A stretch of DNA of 21,385 nt from CAZBRS01 sp964494475 (GCA_964494475.1 CAZBRS010000073.1:1-21385); one strand, 5' to 3'; positions 13,109 to 21,317 are shown, counted from the stretch's first letter. Translations and numbers: made by a program. The notes: a model not told the origin generated them from the sequence alone.

Positions 13109-15121
13109 GTGTCGACCGCCCTGCCCCACGCCTGCTTCGTCCGCACGGTCAAGAACCGCTGCCGGCTGTGCTTCACGTGCGTGCGCAAGTGCCCGGCCAA
13201 GGCCATCCGCATCAAGCAGCGCCAGGCCGAGGTCGTGCCCGAGCGCTGCATCGGCTGCGGCAACTGCGTGCGCGTGTGCAGCCAGGGCGCCAAGCAGGTC
13301 GTACCCACCACCGACCGCGTGATCGAGCTCTTGAACGGGAGCGCGCGCGTGGCGGCCATGATCGCCCCGAGCTTCCCGGCCGAGTTCCAGGCCGAGGTCG
13401 ACTTCCGCCAGCTCGTGGGCATGGTCCGGGCGCTCGGGTTCACGTTCGTGGCCGAGGTGGCGTTCGGCGCCGATCTGGTGGCCGAGCGTTACCGCCGCCT
13501 GCTGGTGCAGGACAAGGGCCGTCACATCGCGACCACCTGCCCGGCGGTCGTGGGCTTCATCGAGCGCTACCACCCCGATCTGGTGCCGAGCCTGACGCCC
13601 ATCGTCTCGCCCATGCTGGCCGAGGCGCGGGCCCTGCGACAGATCTACGGCGCCGACCTGCGCGTGGTCTTCGTGGGCCCCTGCGTGGGCAAGAAGGTCG
13701 AGGCCGCCGACGAGGACGTGGCGGGCGAGATCGACGCCGTCATCACGTTCCCCGAGCTGCGCGAGATGTTCGCGGCCGCCCACCTCAGCCCCGAGCGCAT
13801 CGAGCCCTCGGACTTCGACCCGCCCCATCCCGCCCTCGGGGCGCTGTTCGCGATCAGCCGCGGCATCCTGCAGGCGGCCGGCGTGCACGAGGACCTGCTG
13901 CGCGGCGACGTGATCGCGGCCGAAGGCGTACGGAACTTCACCTGCGCCGTCAACGAGTTCGCCGACGGGACCATCGAGGCCGGGCTGCTCGAGCTGCTGT
14001 CGTGCGACGGCTGCATCGCGGGCGCGAGCATGACCTCGGCCGAGACGCTCTTCAAGCGCCGCGCGCGCGTCAGCCAGTACGTGAACTACCGCATGGGCGG
14101 CCACGATTCGTTGCAGTGGCACAAGGATCTCGACCGGCTGGCGGGGCTCGACCTCAGCCGTGCGTTCCGGGCTCGCGACCAGCGCCTCGAGGACGTGGCG
14201 CCGCGAGAGATCAAGCGCATCCTGAAGCGCATGGGCAAGAGCGAGAAGACCGACGAGCTGAACTGCGGCGCCTGCGGCTACCAGACGTGCCGCGAGCACG
14301 CCATCGCCATCAAGAAGGGCCTGGCCGAGAACGAGATGTGCCTGCCCTACGTCATCGAGGAGTTCCAGCGCAACATCCACGAGCTGCGCCTGTCGAACGA
14401 CAAGCTCGCCAGCACCCAGGAGCAGCTGATGCACTCGGAGCGCCTGGCCAGCATGGGGCAACTGGCGGCCGGCGTGGCGCACGAGCTGAACAACCCCCTG
14501 GGCGTCATCCTCATGTACGCCCACCTGATGATCGACGAGAGCGAGGCGGCGACCGCGGGCCGAGACGATCTGTTGACCATCGTGCAGCAGGCCGACCGTT
14601 GCAAGCGCATCGTGGCCGGGCTCCTGAACTTCGCGCGCGAGAACAAGGCGCTGCTGCAGGCCGTCGACGTGGGCGAGCTCGTGGAGCAAGGGCTTTCGAG
14701 CGTGCCGGCGCCGAAGTACGTGCGCGTGCGCAGCGAGCTCGGTCATCGCACGCGGCTGTGGGAGCTGGACCCCGACCAGATGGTGCAGGTGCTGACGAAC
14801 CTCGTCAGCAACGCCTACCAGGCCATGCCCGACGGCGGCGTGCTCGAGGTGCGCACGTCCGAGACCGCCGATCGCCTCATCATCGAGGTCGAGGACACGG
14901 GCTGCGGCATCCCCAAGGAGAACCTCACGAAGATCTTCCAGCCCTTCTTCACGACCAAGAAGCTCGGCAAGGGCACCGGCCTGGGCCTGGCGGTCACCTA
15001 CGGCATCGTCAAGATGCACCGGGGCGACATCACGGTGCGCTCGAACGCCGACCCCTTGCTCGGGCCCACGGGCACGACCTTCGCCGTGACGGTGCCCCGG
15101 CGCGTGGAGGTGGTCGCATGA
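13109..15121 (+). CDS. Sensory [FeFe]-hydrogenase-like histidine kinase
   Basis: This 670-residue putative H2 or redox sensor has no membrane segment. Residues 15-60 form a two-cluster ferredoxin (Cys18-28, Cys47-57). Residues about 75-345 resemble the H-cluster domain of [FeFe]-hydrogenases with degenerate motifs: TTCPAVV (Cys144) for P1, GPCVGKK (Cys192) for P2 and LSCDGCIAG (Cys299, Cys302) for P3. Next is a CGACGYQTC motif (Cys386, Cys389, Cys394, with Cys411), like the [4Fe-4S] motif of RnfB and CODH proteins. A helical linker (415-445) leads to the kinase: H box AHELNNPLG (His458), N box LTNLVSNAYQ, and DTGCGIP, FFTTK and GTGLGLAV ATP-lid motifs. Start is GTG at 13109, one base after the receiver stop, with GGAGGG six bases upstream. 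A 4-bp overlap links it to the next kinase. Similar HydS-type proteins are annotated in anaerobes, but the signal is rarely proven. Confidence 0.88.
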   Translation: MSTALPHACFVRTVKNRCRLCFTCVRKCPAKAIRIKQRQAEVVPERCIGCGNCVRVCSQGAKQVVPTTDRVIELLNGSARVAAMIAPSFPAEFQAEVDFRQLVGMVRALGFTFVAEVAFGADLVAERYRRLLVQDKGRHIATTCPAVVGFIERYHPDLVPSLTPIVSPMLAEARALRQIYGADLRVVFVGPCVGKKVEAADEDVAGEIDAVITFPELREMFAAAHLSPERIEPSDFDPPHPALGALFAISRGILQAAGVHEDLLRGDVIAAEGVRNFTCAVNEFADGTIEAGLLELLSCDGCIAGASMTSAETLFKRRARVSQYVNYRMGGHDSLQWHKDLDRLAGLDLSRAFRARDQRLEDVAPREIKRILKRMGKSEKTDELNCGACGYQTCREHAIAIKKGLAENEMCLPYVIEEFQRNIHELRLSNDKLASTQEQLMHSERLASMGQLAAGVAHELNNPLGVILMYAHLMIDESEAATAGRDDLLTIVQQADRCKRIVAGLLNFARENKALLQAVDVGELVEQGLSSVPAPKYVRVRSELGHRTRLWELDPDQMVQVLTNLVSNAYQAMPDGGVLEVRTSETADRLIIEVEDTGCGIPKENLTKIFQPFFTTKKLGKGTGLGLAVTYGIVKMHRGDITVRSNADPLLGPTGTTFAVTVPRRVEVVA

Positions 15122-16254
15122 AAGAGACGCTGCGCGTGCTCGTCGTCGACGACGAGGAGGGCATGCGGAGGGGCGTGGTGCGCGCGCTCGCCCGCTTCGA
15201 GGCCCGACTGCCCGATCTCGACAAGGAGGTCGGCTTCGAGACCGACTCCGCCGAGAGCGCCGAGGAGGCCCTCTCGCGCATCGAGGCGCAGGCCCCGGAC
15301 ATCCTGTTGCTGGACTACAAGCTGCCGGGCATGACCGGCCTCGACCTGCTGGAGCGCCTCGAGCCGAAGGGGCTCGACACCGTGATCATCATGATCACCG
15401 CGTACGCGTCGATCGAGACGGCCATCGTGGCCACCAAGCGGGGCGCGTACGATCTGCTGCCCAAGCCCTTCACGCCCGAGGACCTCAAGGCCTCGGTGCG
15501 CAAGGCGACGCGGCACCTGGTGCTGCAGCGCGAGGCGCGGCGCCTGGCGGCCGAGCGGCACCAGATCCGCTTCCAGTTCCTGTCGGTGCTGTCCCACGAG
15601 CTGAAGGCGCCGCTGGCGGCCGTCGAGGGCTACCTGAACATCCTGCGCGACCGGGCGCTCGGCCCCGAGGTGGGCGCCTACGACGAGCCCATCAAGCGCT
15701 CGCTCATCCGGCTCGACGGCGCGCGCAAGCTGATCTTCGACCTGCTCGACCTCACGCGCATCGAGTCGGGCCAGAAGAAGCGCGAGCTCGGCCGGGTCGA
15801 CCTGGTCGAGGTGGCGCGTTCGGCCATCGAGGCGGTGCAGGCCGACGCCGACCGGCGGGGCATCGCCGTCTCGCTCGTGGCGCCCCCGAGCCTCGAGCTG
15901 GTCGCCGACCGGGGCGAGCTCGACATCGTGCTCAACAACCTGGTCTCGAACGCGGTGAAGTACAACCGCGACCAGGGCCGCGTCACGGTCACCCTCGCCG
16001 AGCGGGAGCCCGACACGCTCGCGGTGGCCGTCGAGGACACGGGCATCGGCCTCACGCCGGACGAGGCCGCCAAGCTGTTCGGCGAGTTCGTGCGCATCAA
16101 GAACGCGAAGACGCGCACCATCCCCGGCAGCGGCCTCGGGCTGTCGATCGTCAAGCGCCTGGCCCAGCTCTACGGCGGCGGCGTCGGCGTCGAGAGCACA
16201 CCCGATGTGGGCTCTACGTTCACCGTCGTCCTGAAGCGGTCGAGCGCCGCATGA
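15118..16254 (+). CDS. Receiver-histidine kinase hybrid (REC at N terminus)
   Basis: This 378-residue cytoplasmic protein has a CheY-like receiver at 1-125: DDEEG at 11-15, phosphoacceptor Asp66 in DILLLDYKLPG, MITAYAS and LPKPFTPEDL. A helical linker (125-150) follows. Then comes a histidine-kinase core with VLSHELKAPLAAVEGYL (His160), N box LNNLVSNAVKYN, VEDTGIGL and GSGLGLSIVKRL. The kinase core is of the HELKAP class, different from the HELNNP class of the upstream sensor, so the two are not simple duplicates. It probably receives phosphate from the sensory kinase and alters its own kinase activity. It has no DNA-binding domain. The start overlaps the upstream stop by 4 bp and its stop overlaps the hydG start by 4 bp, so stoichiometric production with its neighbours is likely. 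Confidence 0.9.
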   Translation: MKETLRVLVVDDEEGMRRGVVRALARFEARLPDLDKEVGFETDSAESAEEALSRIEAQAPDILLLDYKLPGMTGLDLLERLEPKGLDTVIIMITAYASIETAIVATKRGAYDLLPKPFTPEDLKASVRKATRHLVLQREARRLAAERHQIRFQFLSVLSHELKAPLAAVEGYLNILRDRALGPEVGAYDEPIKRSLIRLDGARKLIFDLLDLTRIESGQKKRELGRVDLVEVARSAIEAVQADADRRGIAVSLVAPPSLELVADRGELDIVLNNLVSNAVKYNRDQGRVTVTLAEREPDTLAVAVEDTGIGLTPDEAAKLFGEFVRIKNAKTRTIPGSGLGLSIVKRLAQLYGGGVGVESTPDVGSTFTVVLKRSSAA

Positions 16255-17627
16255 TCAACGATCAGCTCGTCCACGAAGTGCTCGCGCGCGCGTCGCGGCC
16301 CGACGCGGGGAGGGTGCGCGAGATCCTGGCCCACGCGGCCGACTTGCAGGGCCTGTCGCCCGACGAAGCGGCCGCCCTGTCGCACGTGAGCGACCCCGCG
16401 CTCCGCTCCGAGATCTTCGCCGCCGCGCGGCAGCTGAAGGACACCATCTATGGGGCGCGGCTGGTGCTGTTCGCGCCCCTGTACGTGTCGAACCTGTGCG
16501 GCAACGACTGTGCCTACTGCGCCTTCCGCGTGAGGAACCGCGCGCTCAAGCGCCGCGCGCTGACGCAGGACGAGCTGCGCTCCGAGGTCGAGGTGCTGCT
16601 GACCCAGGGCCACAAGCGCGTGCTGCTCGTGGCCGGCGAGGCCTATCCGAACCAGGGCTTCCGGTACATCCTCGACGCCGTGCACACCATCTACGACGCG
16701 CGCGTGGGACCCCATGGCATCCGCCGCGTCAACGTGAACGTGGCACCCCTCGAACTGGACGACTTCATCGCGCTGAAGGCGTGCGGCATCGGCACCTACC
16801 AGTTGTTCCAGGAGACCTACCACCGCGGCACCTACGCCTCGGTGCACCTGGGGGGTCGCAAGCGCGACTACGACTGGCGGGTCACCGCCATCGACCGCGC
16901 CCTGCAGGCGGGCATCGACGACGTGGGGGTGGGCGTGCTGTTCGGCCTGTACGATTGGCGGTACGAGGTGCAGGCGCTGTTGCAGCACGTGGGGCACCTC
17001 GAGGCCACCTTCGGCGTGGGGCCGCACACCATCAGCATTCCCCGCCTCGAGCCCGCCAGCGGCGCCGACCTCGCGAGCAACCCGCCGGCGCCGGTGTCCG
17101 ACGACGACTTCCGGCTGCTGATCGCGGTGCTGCGCCTGGCCGTGCCCTACACGGGCCTGATCCTGTCGACGCGCGAGAGACCCGACATGCGGCGCGAGGC
17201 CTTTGCCTTGGGCGTGTCGCAGATCTCGGCCGGCAGCCGCACGAACCCCGCAGGCTACGCCGAAGGCGAGGACGAAGCCCACGCGGGTCAGTTCTCGCTG
17301 GGCGACCACCGCACGCTCGACGAGGTGGTCCGCGACGTGGCCGAACACGGCTACATCCCGTCGTTCTGTACGGCCTGCTACCGCATGGGGCGCACGGGGC
17401 AGGACTTCATGGACCTCGCGAAGCCGGGCGCCATCAAGGGGCACTGCGACCCGAACGGCGTGTCGACCTTCGCCGAGTACCTGCAGGACTTCGCGACGCC
17501 CGAGACGCGGGCCGTCGGGGAGCGCGCCATCGCCGCCGTGCTGGCGGGCATGGCCGAGGGGCCGAGGCTGCGCGCCGAGGCCATGCTGGCCAAGGTGCGC
17601 GCCGGCACACGAGATGTGATGTGCTGA
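16251..17627 (+). CDS. hydG: [FeFe]-hydrogenase maturase HydG (radical SAM tyrosine lyase)
   Basis: HydG cleaves tyrosine to p-cresol and dehydroglycine, then makes the CO and CN- of the H-cluster on a second iron-sulfur site. The 458-residue protein has the radical-SAM motif CGNDCAYC (Cys83, Cys87, Cys90). It also has the HydG-specific C-terminal motif C-x2-C-x22-C (Cys373, Cys376, Cys399, in SFCTACYRMG and IKGHCDPNG), which separates it from ThiH. Internal family landmarks include GEAYPNQGFRYI, QLFQETYHRGTY and SAGSRTNPAGY. It starts at an ATG overlapping the upstream hybrid-kinase stop by 4 bp and shares its last base with the hydE start. Its placement right after the sensor genes puts maturation in the same transcript as hydA. 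Confidence 0.96.
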   Translation: MINDQLVHEVLARASRPDAGRVREILAHAADLQGLSPDEAAALSHVSDPALRSEIFAAARQLKDTIYGARLVLFAPLYVSNLCGNDCAYCAFRVRNRALKRRALTQDELRSEVEVLLTQGHKRVLLVAGEAYPNQGFRYILDAVHTIYDARVGPHGIRRVNVNVAPLELDDFIALKACGIGTYQLFQETYHRGTYASVHLGGRKRDYDWRVTAIDRALQAGIDDVGVGVLFGLYDWRYEVQALLQHVGHLEATFGVGPHTISIPRLEPASGADLASNPPAPVSDDDFRLLIAVLRLAVPYTGLILSTRERPDMRREAFALGVSQISAGSRTNPAGYAEGEDEAHAGQFSLGDHRTLDEVVRDVAEHGYIPSFCTACYRMGRTGQDFMDLAKPGAIKGHCDPNGVSTFAEYLQDFATPETRAVGERAIAAVLAGMAEGPRLRAEAMLAKVRAGTRDVMC

Positions 17628-18697
17628 TGGGGGTGAGGTTGGATCTCGAGACCATCGCCACCTGGCTCCGCGAGACCGACCCCGCGCGCCTCGACGATCT
17701 GCGAACGCGCGCGGACCGGGTGCGCCGCGAGCACGTGGGCGACGAGGTGCACCTGCGCGGCCTGATCGAGATCTCGAACCACTGCGTGCGCCACTGCACC
17801 TACTGCGGACTGCGCGCCGATCGATCCGATCTGTCGCGCTACCGCATGGAGCCCACCGAGATCCTGGCCGTGGCACACCAGGCGCAGCTGCTGGGGTACG
17901 GCACGGTCGTGTTGCAGGCCGGCGAGGATCCGGGCCTCACGCGCGAGGGCGTGGCCGACGTGGTCCGGCGCATCAAGGCCGAGACGGGCCTGGCCGTCAC
18001 GCTCAGCCTGGGCGAGCGCTCGGCCGACGATCTCGAGGCCTGGCACACCGCGGGCGCCGACCGCTACCTGCTGCGCTTCGAGACCTCGAACCCCGTGCTC
18101 TACCGCGTGTTCCATCCGCGCGGGCCCGGCCGCGTCGAATTGCGCCTGCAGCGCCTGCGCCGGGCCCGCGAGGTGGGCTACGAGATCGGCAGCGGCGTGA
18201 TGGTGGGCCTGCCGGGCCAGACCTGGCACGACGTGGCCCGCGACCTGCTGCTCTTCCGGGAGCTCGACCTCGACATGATCGGCCTGGGTCCCTGGATCCC
18301 GCACCCCGACACGCCGGCCGTCGACTTCGACGATCGGGAGACCGCCCCGGAGCGGCTGGCGCTGAACGACGCGGCCACCACGCTGAAGGCGCTGGCGCTC
18401 ACGCGCCTGCTTTGCCCCGACGCGAACCTGCCCGCCACCACGGCCCTGGCCACCGTCGACCCCGTCTCGGGGCGCGAGGACGGCCTGCGCTGGGGCGCCA
18501 ACATCGTGATGCCGAACCTCACACCCATGGCGTACCGCCAGCACTACGAGATCTACCCGGGCAAGGCCTGCATCGGCGAGACCCCGGAGCAATGCCACGG
18601 CTGCCTGCGAGGCCGCATCGAGTCCGTCGGGCGCACCCTCGGCGGCGGGCGCGGCGACAGCGCGGCGCTGACCCGGCGGCAAGGAGCAGGGGCATGA
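17627..18697 (+). CDS. hydE: [FeFe]-hydrogenase maturase HydE (radical SAM)
   Basis: This 356-residue radical-SAM enzyme acts on the HydG-derived Fe(CO)2(CN)-cysteine synthon on the way to the diiron subcluster. The SAM cluster motif CVRHCTYCGLR gives Cys53, Cys57 and Cys60. A second cluster motif typical of many HydE proteins, C-x7-C-x2-C, is present at Cys315, Cys323 and Cys326 (ACIGETPEQCHGC). Other family blocks are LQAGEDPGL, RFETSNPVLYRVFHP, GSGVMVGLPGQT and IGLGPWIPHPDTP. The ATG shares one base with the hydG stop (TGATG). The last 20 residues are Gly/Arg/Ala-rich and unconserved. The stop overlaps the aspartase start by 4 bp. Confidence 0.96.
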   Translation: MGVRLDLETIATWLRETDPARLDDLRTRADRVRREHVGDEVHLRGLIEISNHCVRHCTYCGLRADRSDLSRYRMEPTEILAVAHQAQLLGYGTVVLQAGEDPGLTREGVADVVRRIKAETGLAVTLSLGERSADDLEAWHTAGADRYLLRFETSNPVLYRVFHPRGPGRVELRLQRLRRAREVGYEIGSGVMVGLPGQTWHDVARDLLLFRELDLDMIGLGPWIPHPDTPAVDFDDRETAPERLALNDAATTLKALALTRLLCPDANLPATTALATVDPVSGREDGLRWGANIVMPNLTPMAYRQHYEIYPGKACIGETPEQCHGCLRGRIESVGRTLGGGRGDSAALTRRQGAGA

Positions 18698-20103
18698 GCT
18701 CGACGCGGACCGAGACGGACCTGCTCGGCTCGCGCGACGTGCCCACCGACGCCCTGTGGGGCATCCACACGTTGCGGGCCCTCGAGAACTTCCCGCTGGC
18801 CGGTCGGCCCGTGAACGCGGCGCTGGTGCACGCGTTCGGCGCGGTCAAGCTGGCCGCGCTCCGCGCGAACCACGAGGTGCGGCCCTGGCCCCCGGAGGCG
18901 CTCGCGGCGATGGAACGAGCCGCCGCCGAGTTGATGGCCGGCGCCCTCGACGCGCACGTGCCGGTCGACGCTCTGCAGGGGGGCGCCGGCACCAGCTTGA
19001 ACATGTGCGTGAACGAGGTGCTGACGAACCGTTCGCTGCAGCTCCTCGGCCGCGCGCCCGGCGACTACGCCGTGCTCGATCCCACCGACGATCTGAACCG
19101 CTCGCAGAGCACCAACGACACCTTCCCCACGGCGCTGCGCGTGGCCGCCATCGGCCTGCTGCGTGAGCTCGAGCGCGAGGTGGTCGCCCTGCAGGAGGCC
19201 TTCCAGGCCCGCGAGCGCGACTTCGCCCACGTGGTCAAGGTGGGGCGCACCCAGCTGCAGGACGCCGTGCTCACGACCCTGGGCCGCGAGATGAGCGCCT
19301 ACGCCGAGGCCCTGGCGCGCGATCGGTGGCGCATCTACAAGTGCGAAGAGCGCCTGCGCGTCGTCAACCTGGGCGGCACCGCCATCGGCACCGGGGTGGG
19401 CGCTCCGCGTCGCTACATCTTCCGGGCCGTCGAGCACCTGCGCACGCTGACCGGCTTCGGCCTCGCGCGCGCCGAGAACCTGGTCGAGGCCACCCAGAAC
19501 GCCGACGTGTTCGTCGAGGTGAGCGGCATCCTGAAAGCGCACGCCGTCACGCTCATGAAGATCTCGGGCGATCTCCGCCTGCTCTCGTCCGGCCCCGATG
19601 CCGGCATGAGGGAGGTCCGGCTGCCCCCCCTCCAGGCTGGATCCTCCCTCATGCCCGGCAAGGTCAACCCCGTGTTGCCGGAGGCCGTCACCCAGGTCGC
19701 GCTGCGCGTGATGGCGCACGACCAATCCATCGCCACGGCGGCGGCGCTCGGGTGCCTCGAGCTGAACCCGTTCCTGCCCCTGATCGCCGACGCGCTGCTC
19801 GACTCGCTGGGCCTGCTCACGCGGGCGTGTCGCCTGTTGAACGTGCGCTGCGTCGCCGGGCTCGAGGCCGACGAGGCGCGCTGCCGCGAGCACGTGGAAG
19901 GCTCGACGGCGACGGTCTCGGCCCTGGTGGGGCAGCTCGGCTACCATGCCGCGCAGGAGGCCGCCAGGGAGGCGCTCGAGACGGGCCGCAGCGTGCGCGA
20001 GGTGGTGCTGGCGTCCGGGGCGCTCACCCCCGAGCGCTTCGACGAGCTCACGTCGCCCGAGGCCGTCACCAGGCTCGGCCAGCCCGACTCCGAGGCCCCA
20101 TGA
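18694..20103 (+). CDS. aspA: Aspartate ammonia-lyase in the H-cluster maturation operon
   Basis: This 469-residue member of the fumarase/aspartase superfamily reversibly converts aspartate to fumarate and ammonia. Visible signatures are GGAGTSLNMCVNEVL (97-111), QSTNDTFPTALR (138-149), GRTQLQDAV (184-192) and the flexible catalytic loop GSSLMPGKVNP (316-326, likely base Ser318). The TQLQDA form favours aspartase over class II fumarase. It is shorter at the C terminus than many class II fumarases but complete. It overlaps hydE and hydF by 4 bp on either side, so it is clearly part of the maturation unit. Aspartase genes are found next to hydE/hydF in other anaerobes. A role in supplying ammonia for the azadithiolate bridge is an attractive inference, not shown by this sequence. 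Confidence 0.92.
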   Translation: MSSTRTETDLLGSRDVPTDALWGIHTLRALENFPLAGRPVNAALVHAFGAVKLAALRANHEVRPWPPEALAAMERAAAELMAGALDAHVPVDALQGGAGTSLNMCVNEVLTNRSLQLLGRAPGDYAVLDPTDDLNRSQSTNDTFPTALRVAAIGLLRELEREVVALQEAFQARERDFAHVVKVGRTQLQDAVLTTLGREMSAYAEALARDRWRIYKCEERLRVVNLGGTAIGTGVGAPRRYIFRAVEHLRTLTGFGLARAENLVEATQNADVFVEVSGILKAHAVTLMKISGDLRLLSSGPDAGMREVRLPPLQAGSSLMPGKVNPVLPEAVTQVALRVMAHDQSIATAAALGCLELNPFLPLIADALLDSLGLLTRACRLLNVRCVAGLEADEARCREHVEGSTATVSALVGQLGYHAAQEAAREALETGRSVREVVLASGALTPERFDELTSPEAVTRLGQPDSEAP

Positions 20104-21317
20104 GCCAACGCACGCCGCGTGGGATGCGCCTGCACCTGGCCCTGTTCGGTCGCCGGAACGTGGGCAAGTCGTCGCTGCTGAACGCCCTGACGGGCCAGCA
20201 GGTCTCGATCGTCAGCCCGTTGGCCGGCACCACCACCGATCCGGTCGAGAAGCTCATGGAGCTGCAGCCCATCGGGCCGGTGGTCTGGATCGACACCGCC
20301 GGGCTGGACGACACCGGACCGCTGGGCGCGCTGCGCATCGAGAAGACGCGCCAGGCCTACGATCGCGCCGACGTCGGCTTGCTGATCACCGAAGGCGCCT
20401 GGGGCGAGGTCGAGGAAGACGTGCTGACGGCCTTGGGCGCGCGCGGCGTGCCCGTGGTCGTGGTCTTCACCAAGATCGATCTGTCGCCGCCGGAGCCGGC
20501 GCGCCTGGCGGCCCTGTCCGCGCGCGGCGTGCCCTGCGTGGGCACCTCGTCGGTCGCGCGCCAGGGGCTCGACGCCCTGCGCGCCGCCCTGGTGTCCGTG
20601 CTGCCCGACGACTGGCTCGACGCGCCCACCATCCTGGGCGATCTCGTGCCCCCCGGCGGCACGGTGGTGATGGTCGTGCCCATCGACAAGGAGGCCCCCA
20701 AGGGCCGCCTGATCCTGCCCCAGGTGCAGTGCCTGCGCGATGCCCTGGACCACGACGCGCTCTCGCTGGTCGTGAAGGAGCACGAACTGCGCGCGGCGCT
20801 CGACCTGCTGCGCGCTCCCCCGGCGCTGGTGGTCACCGACTCGCAGGCGTTCCTGAAGGTGGCCGCCGACGTGCCGACCGCGGTGCCCATGACCTCGTTC
20901 TCGATCCTCTTCGCGCGCTACAAGGGCGACCTGGCCGAGTTCGTGCGAGGCGCGCGGGCCATCGACCGCCTGCGCTCGGGCGACCGCGTGCTCATCGCCG
21001 AGGCGTGCACGCACCATCCCGTGGGAGAGGACATCGGGCGCGTGAAGATCCCGCGTTGGCTCACGCAATACGTGGGCGGAAAGCTCGAGATCGATGTGCG
21101 GGCGGGCGCCGACTTCCCGGAGGACCTGACGCCCTATCGGCTGGTCGTGCAGTGCGGCGGATGCGTGCGTACCCGGCGCGAGATGCTGTCGCGGATCCTG
21201 AGGTGCCGGCAGGCCGGCGTGCCCATCACCAACTACGGGGTGGCCATCGCCTGGTCGCTCGGCATCGCGCCGCGCGCCCTCGCGCCCTTCCCCGAGGCTG
21301 CGCTGTTGTCGGATTGA
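20100..21317 (+). CDS. hydF: [FeFe]-hydrogenase maturation GTPase HydF
   Basis: HydF is the GTPase scaffold on which the diiron subcluster is completed before delivery to HydA. The 405-residue protein begins with a GTPase domain: P-loop GRRNVGKSSL (17-26), TTTDPVEK switch I, DTAGLDD (65-71) and TKID (124-127). A dimerisation region follows. The C-terminal iron-sulfur domain has CTHHP (Cys303, His305) and QCGGC (Cys352, Cys355). The usual HydF motif is HCGGC, so the residue before the first Cys is Gln351 here instead of His. The three cluster Cys are retained. The start overlaps the aspartase stop by 4 bp. It is the last gene of the operon within the window and completes a full HydEFG set. Confidence 0.96.
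   Translation: MSQRTPRGMRLHLALFGRRNVGKSSLLNALTGQQVSIVSPLAGTTTDPVEKLMELQPIGPVVWIDTAGLDDTGPLGALRIEKTRQAYDRADVGLLITEGAWGEVEEDVLTALGARGVPVVVVFTKIDLSPPEPARLAALSARGVPCVGTSSVARQGLDALRAALVSVLPDDWLDAPTILGDLVPPGGTVVMVVPIDKEAPKGRLILPQVQCLRDALDHDALSLVVKEHELRAALDLLRAPPALVVTDSQAFLKVAADVPTAVPMTSFSILFARYKGDLAEFVRGARAIDRLRSGDRVLIAEACTHHPVGEDIGRVKIPRWLTQYVGGKLEIDVRAGADFPEDLTPYRLVVQCGGCVRTRREMLSRILRCRQAGVPITNYGVAIAWSLGIAPRALAPFPEAALLSD

Noticed and set aside
16251..17627. ThiH (thiamine biosynthesis tyrosine lyase) as an alternative to HydG
   Set aside because: The C-terminal C-x2-C-x22-C motif and the adjacent hydE and hydF are specific to HydG.
18694..20103. Class II fumarase instead of aspartase
   Set aside because: GRTQLQDAV and the GSSLMPGKVNPVLPE loop fit aspartase better, and aspartase next to hydF is a known arrangement. 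The superfamily is certain; the substrate assignment is by motif only.
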